NCBI GenBank assembly: GCA_001803565.1
Contig: MHDQ01000172.1
Location: 1-5,362 of the forward strand
Reading direction: 5' to 3'
Origin: Nitrospinae bacterium RIFCSPLOWO2_12_FULL_45_22
GTDB lineage: Bacteria > 2-12-FULL-45-22
Length of the DNA stretch: 5,362 nt
Both the position numbers and the translations under genes were made by a program. The notes beneath the pieces were generated by a model that had not been told where the DNA came from, made no database searches, and was given only the letters and a program-made list of their open reading frames with translations. Position 1 is the first letter of the stretch; every line of letters begins with the position of its first letter. Positions 1 to 5,362 of the stretch are shown here, piece by piece.

Positions 1-229
1 TTTGAAATCAATATGTAGTTATAAAAGCCTTTTTTTTTCAACTAATAGTATTTTCCCCTTTACAAAATCCCTTTTTTTTGTTAGGGTATATTAAGTTCGT
101 GTAACCGTTCACTCCAGAGTAAGCAGAACAAAGCTTAAAGCAAAAAGCGCAAAACTAGAGGATAATTCCTTAGCTTTACGCTTTACCCTATTTAGTTTGC
201 TTTTGGGTAACTACTCCTGGGCTTAAATT
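1..229. other. AT-rich non-coding leader upstream of smc
   Basis: This stretch has no credible coding region on either strand. It is visibly richer in A and T than the genes to its right. It contains a run of nine T (30-38), a second run of eight T (72-79), and from 130 to 204 a set of complementary short repeats listed separately. The two T runs are about 42 bases apart, close to four helical turns, so they could bend the DNA in phase, or the first could be the tail of a terminator for a gene left of the window. I see no GC-rich hairpin directly before either run, so a terminator call is not supported. No convincing -35/-10 pair is visible, although the smc promoter should lie here or further upstream. 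No DnaA box (TTATCCACA) or parS-like palindrome was seen. Confidence 0.7.
130..204. repeat. Three AAAGC heptads facing three GCTTT copies in the smc leader
   Basis: AAAGC occurs at 130-134, 137-141 and 144-148 with an exact 7-base period (AAAGCTT, AAAGCAA, AAAGCGC), followed by a degenerate AAAACTA at 151-157. To the right lie three reverse-complement copies, GCTTT at 173-177, 180-184 and 199-203. The first two belong to a perfect tandem heptamer, GCTTTAC twice (173-186). The segment 130-141 matches the reverse complement of 173-184 at 11 of 12 positions. Separately, 143-157 can pair with 193-204 if small bulges are allowed. The repeats therefore allow several alternative or crossing hairpins just ahead of the smc start codon. 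They could form a folded mRNA leader or a cluster of protein-binding half-sites. The repeats are seen directly; any function is inference, and chance in an AT-rich region is possible. Confidence 0.45.
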
Positions 230-3200
230 ATGACCAGATTGTATCTTAGATCATTAGAGCTTACGGGTTTCAAATCTTTTGTAGAAACCACCAGGCTTCT
301 GTTCAAGCCCGGAATCAATGCCCTGGTAGGCCCTAATGGTTGTGGCAAATCTAATATTGCTGATGCTATCCGCTGGGTACTAGGAGAGCAGAGCCCCCGT
401 AGCTTACGGGGTAAGAAGATGGAGGACCTGATATTTGCTGGAAGCCAGAAGAGGAAGGGTCTGGGGATGACGCAGGTTGCCCTTACCTTAGCCCATGTGG
501 AGGGGACAAACCATGGCTCTGCCCCGTCAGAAAATGGTGGTGAAGAGATCGTCTTTACCCGCCGACTCTTTCGTACTGGCGAGAGCGAATATCTTATCAA
601 TAAGACCCCGTGCCGGTTAAAAGATATTACCGACTTGCTTTTAGATTTGAGGATAGGGGCCAATGCCTTATCCCTCCTGAGCCAAGAACATATAATAGAC
701 CTTATTACCAGCAAACCCGAACAGAAGCGCCATTTCATTGAAGAGGCCGCTGGAGTGATAAAATATAAGCTGCGAAAGAAAGAAGCCCTGGAAAAATTAG
801 AACATGCCCAGCAAAACCTGGTACGGATAAAGGATATCTTTCTAGAGGTTCAGAAGCAGAGGAATTATTTGGGGCGTCAAGCCAAAAAGGCCCAGGAATA
901 CAAAAAGATTAGACAAGAGATACGGGGGAGAGAATTGACCCTCCTGTTTCATGAGTTAGGAGAAGATCAGAAGGAGTTGGACATAAAAGGTAAAGAATAC
1001 CAGGAGCTGAAGGGAGAGGAGCTAAGACTGGAAACTCAAAAATCCTCATACGAAGCCCAACAGGAATCATTATCCCTGGCTATAGTAGAAGAAGAAAAGG
1101 AGCAGCAGAAGGCCAGAGACGTCCTATTAAATCTCGATCTCGAGATCAATCGTACAGAAAATAGGATAGAGCTTTTACGGAGAAAGCTCCAGGATCTTCG
1201 GGTAGCAGAGGAAAAATTAAGCCAGGAGCAGGACGGGCTCAGCCAGAAAGCCAATGCCTTAGAGAAAGAGTTGGATCTGGCCAACAATCAGGAAAAAGAA
1301 TGCAACACCAATCTGGATGAAGAAAGGGTTTTTTTGGAGGAGAAGGAAAGGCAATTTAATGTCTTGAATAATAAATATTGCCACAGCCGGGACAGTTTAG
1401 AGGAAGAAAAGGCGGAATTGGTCGAGCTCCTAAGCCAAACCTCCCAACTCAAAAACCAGCTTGTCTCCCTGGATACCCGGATAGAAGGCCTGACCAGGAG
1501 GGAAGCAAGGCTCAATAAAGAAAGAACTCAATGGCAGGGAAAGCTGGAGGAGATGGGTCAGCAATTAGAGCAGGCCTATAGGATACAAGACCAGCTCCAG
1601 ATTTCGTTAGAGACCCTTAAAGCCAGAAAAGGATCTTTGAAAGAAGACCTCGATCTAACCCAGGTTCACCTGGAAGACAAGAGAAAAGAAATAGAGACCC
1701 GGAAAGGAGATCTGAGCAGTAAATTAGCCCGCCTAGAATCTTTAGAAACATTACAGAATAGTCAAGAAGGGAGTGAAGAGGGCCCCCGGTCTTTAATCAA
1801 CTCGAACCACTATGGACTTCGTTGTCTGATAGTTGATATATTGCAGACCTCTCCGGAATACGAAAAGGCTATAGAAGCTGCACTAGAAAAAAAACTCCTG
1901 GCCATAATTGCCCAGGACCATAACTCTATCCTGGAGGCTATAAGCCATCTTAAAAATAATAGCGGGGGTAGGAATTTCTTTATCCCGCTCCAACCCAGGG
2001 TCCTGCCAGCCGAGCAGGAACTCTATGCCCTTAAAGGCCTTTCCTCAGAGCAATTAATAGGCCCGGCTTTAGAGAAGGTAGAATATGGAGCTGAGTACTA
2101 CTCGGTAGTGAAGTACCTCTTGGGGGATGTAGTTCTGGTGAAGGATTTAGAAGGGGCTTTATCCCTCTGGCAACAGGGAATAACAGATAAGACCTTGGTC
2201 ACCTTAGAAGGAGAAGTGCTTGACCCTCACGGTGGCATAGTGGGCGGGGATAGCCTTGCTCAAGACCAGGGCCTTCTGGGAAGAAGAAGAAAAATCCAGG
2301 AATTGAACAAAGCAAAACAGTCCCTAGCTGAGGATATAGAGAAGGGGTGCAGGGATGAAGAGGAGCTAAAAAAGCAGCTCCTTTCCATCCAAGAAGAACT
2401 GGAAGCGGTTGATGGCGAATCCCGGGATAGCCAAAAGACATTTTTTAATGCCCAGGGAAGGCTTAAGGCATTAGAAGAGACACGAGAAAAGGATAGAGAG
2501 TACCTGGAAGCCCTGGGTTATGAAGCCCAGGAGGTAGAAAAAGAAAGGCAGGAACTTCAGCGAGAACAAGCCAGCTTACAGCGCCAGATTGAGTCTTTAC
2601 ATAGACTAAAACAGGGAAAAGAAGAGAAGATTCAAGAGGTTAAAGAAGAATCATCCCTTTATGAAAGCGAGTTAGAAGAGATACAGGAAGAAGTAATAAG
2701 CTCCAGGGTAAGGGTAAGTGCTGCTCAGGAGAAAAAAGAAGCAGCAAAAAACTACCTCCAGCGAATTAAGCAAGATTATGACGACATCACTGCAAGGACA
2801 CGCCAGCAGAAAGCAGCGGAGATACAAATCCAGGGTGAAAAAAATGAGACCAAAAAATCCCTTCAACAAACAGAAGAAAACTTGCAGGCCCTTCTTATCA
2901 CCCGAGACAATGCCCAAAAAAGGATAAGCGATATCGAAGAAGTTTTAAGAGAAAAGAGGGAAGAACTAAAAGATATAGAAAAGGCAGAAAAGGTTTGTAA
3001 AGACCACCTGGCCCAGTTAACACCCACGATACAACAAATATCATTGGCCTGCTCCCAACTGCAATGGCAGATAAATCAGGTCAAAAATAAGCTCCAAAAG
3101 GATTATAATCTAACAGAAGAGGAGATCGGCAGGGAGATGCAACGGCCATTATCAGGGATAGATAAGGCCAAAGAGCAGAACAAAATAGCGGAGCTGACCG

Positions 3201-3835
3201 AACAGATAACCAAGTTAGGCGAGATTAATATCACAGCGATAGAAGAATATGAAAAAGTCCAAGAGCGCTATAAATTTCTCCAGGAACAACAGGAAGACCT
3301 GCATAAATCTATCGCTTCCTTGCACCAGGCCATAAATAAAATCAACCGGTCTATCGAAAAGGATTTTTTTAACACTTTCAATGCCCTAAATAACCAATTT
3401 GGGCAGACCTTTAAGAGACTCTTTCAAGGAGGAGAAGCGCGGCTGAGCCTGACTCAGGAAGATGACCTTATGGAGTCCGGCGTTGATCTAATTGTCCAGC
3501 CACCAGGAAAGAAGTTGCAAAATATTGCCCTGCTCTCTGCTGGTGAGAAGGCCCTATCGGCTTTGGCACTACTCTTTTCCGTCTTCATGCTCAAACCCAC
3601 CCCTTTCTGTTTAATGGACGAAGTAGATGCCCCGTTGGATGATGCTAATCTGGAAAGATTTTCGCAGTTGTTACAAGAATTGAGCACTCAAACACAATTC
3701 ATTATAATAACCCATAATAAGCGCACTATGGCCTGGGCTAATGCCCTTTATGGCGTAACCATGGAAGAAGAGGGTGTTTCCAAGATTATCTCGGTTAGCC
3801 TAAAAGACCCTCAGGAGGCAACAGTACAATTATGA
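230..3835 (+). CDS. smc: Chromosome partition/condensation ATPase SMC
   Basis: This encodes the 1201-residue bacterial SMC protein, of normal length for the family. SMC dimers, with ScpA and ScpB, form the condensin-like ring that extrudes and organises nucleoid DNA. All parts are present in order: the N-terminal ABC half-head with Walker A GPNGCGKS (34-41) and the SLRG/KMED region (58-66), the Q-loop glutamine Q152, the EEAAG segment (171-175), a coiled coil to about 520, the hinge (about 526-674, with the GGIVGG glycines at 668-673), the returning coiled coil to about 1060, and the C-terminal half-head with signature LLSAGEKAL (1101-1109), Walker B and catalytic E1131, D-loop APLDD (1134-1138) and H-loop H1162. 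Three conserved positions look unusual: SQE around the Q-loop, alanine 1104 in the signature motif, and ALEKK (551-555) where the hinge usually has ALG. The ATG at 230 follows an in-frame TAA (224-226) and has no clear ribosome binding site. A TTG at 239 would give the textbook start (M)YLRSLEL. The gene overlaps ftsY by four bases. Confidence 0.98.
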   Translation: MTRLYLRSLELTGFKSFVETTRLLFKPGINALVGPNGCGKSNIADAIRWVLGEQSPRSLRGKKMEDLIFAGSQKRKGLGMTQVALTLAHVEGTNHGSAPSENGGEEIVFTRRLFRTGESEYLINKTPCRLKDITDLLLDLRIGANALSLLSQEHIIDLITSKPEQKRHFIEEAAGVIKYKLRKKEALEKLEHAQQNLVRIKDIFLEVQKQRNYLGRQAKKAQEYKKIRQEIRGRELTLLFHELGEDQKELDIKGKEYQELKGEELRLETQKSSYEAQQESLSLAIVEEEKEQQKARDVLLNLDLEINRTENRIELLRRKLQDLRVAEEKLSQEQDGLSQKANALEKELDLANNQEKECNTNLDEERVFLEEKERQFNVLNNKYCHSRDSLEEEKAELVELLSQTSQLKNQLVSLDTRIEGLTRREARLNKERTQWQGKLEEMGQQLEQAYRIQDQLQISLETLKARKGSLKEDLDLTQVHLEDKRKEIETRKGDLSSKLARLESLETLQNSQEGSEEGPRSLINSNHYGLRCLIVDILQTSPEYEKAIEAALEKKLLAIIAQDHNSILEAISHLKNNSGGRNFFIPLQPRVLPAEQELYALKGLSSEQLIGPALEKVEYGAEYYSVVKYLLGDVVLVKDLEGALSLWQQGITDKTLVTLEGEVLDPHGGIVGGDSLAQDQGLLGRRRKIQELNKAKQSLAEDIEKGCRDEEELKKQLLSIQEELEAVDGESRDSQKTFFNAQGRLKALEETREKDREYLEALGYEAQEVEKERQELQREQASLQRQIESLHRLKQGKEEKIQEVKEESSLYESELEEIQEEVISSRVRVSAAQEKKEAAKNYLQRIKQDYDDITARTRQQKAAEIQIQGEKNETKKSLQQTEENLQALLITRDNAQKRISDIEEVLREKREELKDIEKAEKVCKDHLAQLTPTIQQISLACSQLQWQINQVKNKLQKDYNLTEEEIGREMQRPLSGIDKAKEQNKIAELTEQITKLGEINITAIEEYEKVQERYKFLQEQQEDLHKSIASLHQAINKINRSIEKDFFNTFNALNNQFGQTFKRLFQGGEARLSLTQEDDLMESGVDLIVQPPGKKLQNIALLSAGEKALSALALLFSVFMLKPTPFCLMDEVDAPLDDANLERFSQLLQELSTQTQFIIITHNKRTMAWANALYGVTMEEEGVSKIISVSLKDPQEATVQL
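3813..3818 (+). promoter_or_regulatory. ftsY ribosome binding site inside smc
   Basis: AGGAGG lies within the last codons of smc, 13 bases before the ftsY ATG at 3832. The match to the anti-Shine-Dalgarno core is perfect, but the spacing is longer than the usual 5-9 bases. Since the ftsY start overlaps the smc stop as ATGA, re-initiation by ribosomes finishing smc could add to direct initiation. The site supports the 3832 start and translation from a shared transcript. Confidence 0.7.
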
Positions 3836-4746
3836 ATCTATGGCAGAAGATAAAGACTAGCCTGGCCACCACCCGGCAAGGGCTGACACAAAAGATAGAT
3901 CGGATATTTAAAGACCGGGGCAAGATAACCCAAACCTTATTAGACGAGCTGGAAGAAGTATTGATTATGGCCGATTTGGGGGTTTCTGCCACCCAAAAGA
4001 TTATAGGACACCTCCAGGAGAAGATTAGGACCAATGAGGTAAAAGATTCAGAAGAAGTAAAAGATTTTATAAAGACCTTAATTGCCCAGATACTGGAAAA
4101 GAATGAAATAGAAGAGTCTCACAAATGGCAACCGCCCCATGTGATTATGGTGATCGGCGTGAATGGGGTGGGAAAGACCACTACTATAGGTAAGCTGGCC
4201 TGGCGTTTAAAAAAAGAAGGGAAAAAAGTCTTGCTAGCAGCCGGCGATACCTTCAGGGCAGCAGCTATAGACCAATTAGAAATATGGGCTCAGAAGATCG
4301 GGGTAGACTTCATCAAACACCAGCCTGGAGCAGACCCCTCGGCGGTAGTCTTCGATGCCATCCAAGCAGGCAAAGCCAGGGGTTATGATATTATCATTGC
4401 CGATACTGCTGGCAGGCAGCATACTAAAGCAAATCTTATGGAAGAGTTAAAAAAGATGAAACGTGTAATAGGAAAGGTTATTCCCGATGCACCCCATGAG
4501 GTTCTATTGGTATTAGATGCCAATACTGGCCAGAATGCCCTTTCCCAAACGAACCTGTTCCATCAGAACCTGGGGGTGACCGGGATTGTGCTAACTAAAC
4601 TGGATGGCTCGGCCAAAGGCGGTATAATTGTTAATATTGCCGATACCTTCGATATCCCTATCAAATACATTGGGTTAGGAGAAGAGCTGGACAACTTACA
4701 GGAATTCCACCCGGCCTTGTTTGCCTCTGCCCTCTTAACGGATTAA
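3832..4746 (+). CDS. ftsY: Signal recognition particle receptor FtsY
   Basis: This encodes the 304-residue SRP receptor GTPase. It docks ribosome-nascent-chain complexes carried by Ffh and 4.5S RNA onto the membrane and SecYEG. The protein is the compact NG form. An N-terminal amphipathic helix (MNLWQKIKTSL, probably the membrane-contacting segment) leads into the N-domain helical bundle, with LDELEEVLIMADLGVSA around 37-53. The G domain follows, with G1 GVNGVGKTTT (109-118), the SRP-specific DTFRAAA box (139-145), G3 DTAGR (191-195), G4 TKLD (255-258) in the context TKLDGSAKGG, and the closing GLGE (281-284). The full motif set and its short N terminus distinguish it from Ffh, which would carry a C-terminal methionine-rich M domain. 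The long acidic A domain of E. coli FtsY is absent, as in many other bacteria. It is translationally coupled to smc by the ATGA overlap, and its last codons fall inside an inverted repeat shared with the convergent gene. Confidence 0.98.
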   Translation: MNLWQKIKTSLATTRQGLTQKIDRIFKDRGKITQTLLDELEEVLIMADLGVSATQKIIGHLQEKIRTNEVKDSEEVKDFIKTLIAQILEKNEIEESHKWQPPHVIMVIGVNGVGKTTTIGKLAWRLKKEGKKVLLAAGDTFRAAAIDQLEIWAQKIGVDFIKHQPGADPSAVVFDAIQAGKARGYDIIIADTAGRQHTKANLMEELKKMKRVIGKVIPDAPHEVLLVLDANTGQNALSQTNLFHQNLGVTGIVLTKLDGSAKGGIIVNIADTFDIPIKYIGLGEELDNLQEFHPALFASALLTD

Positions 4747-4760
4747 GCTGCCCTTAATCC
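4740..4760. terminator. Perfect inverted repeat over both convergent stop codons; possible bidirectional terminator
   Basis: GGATTAAG (4740-4747) and CTTAATCC (4753-4760) are exact reverse complements separated by the 5-base loop CTGCC. The left arm contains the ftsY stop TAA (4744-4746) and the right arm contains the stop of the minus-strand HNH gene (4754-4756). As a result both genes end in the codons GAT TAA and both proteins end in aspartate. The hairpin would look alike in both transcripts, which suits a bidirectional terminator between convergent genes. Against this, the stem is short and AT-rich and no T tract follows on either strand, so intrinsic termination would be weak. Other options are 3'-end protection of the mRNA, or chance. 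Confidence 0.4.
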
Positions 4761-5269
4761 CGGAAGAGATATTTGTTCCAATTGGCCCTTACCGAACCAT
4801 CAGCCTGGGGTAAGTTCTTGAAATGGAGTAAGAAGTAAGGTTTCTTAGGCTTTCGTAAAAGGGTCAAGCCACTCTCGTATAAAGTGCGATCACCCTTTTT
4901 TAAGTTACATCTCTGACAGGCTACTACCACATTTTCCCAGGATGTAATGCCGCCACGGGATCTCGGGACTACATGATCTATGGTCATCTCTACTCCATAG
5001 CTACCACAATACTGGCAAGTATAATTATCCCGTTTAAAGACATTCTTCTTGCTGAAGCGTACTCCCACCAGATAGGGCTTTTTAATATATCTATTCAGAC
5101 GAATAACTGTAGGAGCCTGTATAGAGATGGAAGGGGAATAAATAACCCGGCCATCATACTCTACCTCTTGAGCTTTACCTTTAAGAAGCATGATCACCGC
5201 CCGGCGCAAATTACAGAAATGTAATGGCTCATAAGTTTGGTTAAGAACCAGTACTTGCCAACCCTCCAT
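4754..5269 (-). CDS. HNH endonuclease family protein (McrA-like HNH, COG1403 type)
   Basis: This encodes a 171-residue protein with a short N-terminal region (VLVLNQTYEPLHFCNLRRAV, residues 6-25) and a central HNH nuclease fold. The N-terminal LNxxYEPL...RRA block is typical of a widespread family of free-standing bacterial HNH proteins. The HNH core has a zinc-knuckle pair C85-x2-C88 (CQYCG), the metal and catalytic DHVVPRSRGG segment with H99, the WEN asparagine N113, and the second pair C118-x2-C121 in CQRCNLKKGDR. Family knowledge predicts a metal-dependent DNA nickase or nuclease, but the cellular role of this family is not established. No methyltransferase or restriction partner lies in the window, so it is not evidently a restriction system. 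The ATG at 5269 is the first possible start, because an in-frame TAG lies at 5281-5279 on the minus strand. AGGG (5280-5277) sits 7 bases upstream as ribosome binding site. It converges on ftsY with a 7-base gap. Confidence 0.9.
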   Translation of the reverse strand: MEGWQVLVLNQTYEPLHFCNLRRAVIMLLKGKAQEVEYDGRVIYSPSISIQAPTVIRLNRYIKKPYLVGVRFSKKNVFKRDNYTCQYCGSYGVEMTIDHVVPRSRGGITSWENVVVACQRCNLKKGDRTLYESGLTLLRKPKKPYFLLHFKNLPQADGSVRANWNKYLFRD

Positions 5270-5305
5270 TCTATTTCCCTACCCCAAGAACTTTATGGCT
5301 AAAGA

Positions 5306-5323
5306 CACCAGATAAAATTGGTG
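5306..5323. promoter_or_regulatory. Operator-like palindrome at the expected HNH transcript start
   Basis: CACCA (5306-5310) and TGGTG (5319-5323) form a perfect 5-bp inverted repeat around an 8-base AT-rich centre. The predicted first transcribed base of the HNH gene, near 5320, falls inside the right arm. The position suits either a repressor binding site or a small hairpin at the 5' end of the message. The symmetry is visible, but with only five bases per arm it could be accidental, and no regulator gene is in the window. Confidence 0.3.
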
Positions 5324-5326
5324 ATA

Positions 5327-5355
5327 ATACTAATACCTAACGCCAGTTTTGTCAA
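5327..5355 (-). promoter_or_regulatory. Sigma-70-type promoter of the HNH gene
   Basis: On the minus strand a perfect -35 hexamer TTGACA (5355-5350) is followed after exactly 17 bases by TAGTAT (5332-5327), a 4-of-6 match to TATAAT. Transcription would begin near 5320, giving a leader of about 50 bases before the ATG at 5269. It implies that the HNH gene is transcribed on its own rather than from a gene to the right. This is the best promoter in the window. Confidence 0.7.
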
Positions 5356-5362
5356 CAGAGAG

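Noticed and set aside
59-92. TTTACA (59-64) with TATATT (87-92) as an smc promoter
   Set aside because: The spacer is 22 bases, far longer than the 16-18 usual for sigma-70. No better -35 sits at the right distance from TATATT, so I do not call a promoter.
111-120. ACTCCAGAGT short palindrome in the leader
   Set aside because: It has only four-base arms and a two-base centre, which is expected by chance in a 229-base region.
1-229. Origin, parS site, tRNA or riboswitch in the leader
   Set aside because: There are no DnaA boxes, no TGTTTCACGTGAAACA-like site, no tRNA T-loop or CCA end, and no riboswitch class consensus that I recognise.
223-738. Minus-strand open frame of 171 codons over the start of smc
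   Set aside because: It lies wholly opposite the Walker A and head region of smc, has no recognisable domain, and its composition is what the complement of the smc codons gives. It is a shadow frame.
2199-2441. Minus-strand frame inside smc with hydrophobic and proline-rich stretches
   Set aside because: It is the antisense of the smc hinge and coiled coil. The apparent hydrophobic runs come from reading Glu/Lys-rich codons backwards.
4973-5224. Plus-strand frame opposite the HNH gene
   Set aside because: It overlaps the conserved HNH coding region on the other strand, and has no known motif and no ribosome binding site that I can see.
4754-5269. HNH gene as a mobile homing endonuclease or part of a restriction system
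   Set aside because: It is not inside an intron or intein, interrupts no gene, has no methyltransferase partner in the window, and has ordinary composition and its own promoter.

Overview
The window is a compact piece of bacterial chromosome with three protein genes and short non-coding flanks. From left to right it holds an AT-rich, gene-free leader (1-229), the chromosome-organising ATPase gene smc (230-3835, +), ftsY for the signal recognition particle receptor (3832-4746, +), a convergent orphan HNH endonuclease gene (4754-5269, -), and the promoter region of that last gene (5270-5362). Nothing suggests mobile DNA: I see no transposase, integrase, tRNA, CRISPR array or long repeat, and all three genes look intact.

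smc and ftsY overlap by four bases (ATGA) and the ftsY ribosome binding site lies inside smc, so they are almost certainly one transcription unit. Their products do unrelated jobs, chromosome condensation and segregation versus membrane-protein targeting, but their adjacency is a well-known arrangement in many bacteria. The HNH gene runs toward them. Only 7 bases separate its stop codon from that of ftsY, and a perfect 8-bp inverted repeat covers both stop codons. The HNH gene has its own clear sigma-70-type promoter (TTGACA-N17-TAGTAT on the minus strand), with a small palindrome at the expected transcript start.

The organism is a bacterium of moderate to low GC content. The smc-ftsY adjacency recalls Bacillota, but the SMC Walker B and D-loop read DEVDAPLDDAN. 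That form is typical of Gram-negative and many uncultured lineages, whereas the Bacillota form usually resembles DEVEAALDEAN. FtsY lacks the long acidic N-terminal extension of gammaproteobacterial FtsY. I cannot name a phylum from this.

Most of the window is ordinary housekeeping DNA. The parts not explained by the genes are the smc leader, with three AAAGC blocks followed by three complementary GCTTT blocks, the shared palindrome at the convergent gene ends, and some unusual residues at conserved SMC positions. I do not see a new multi-gene system here.
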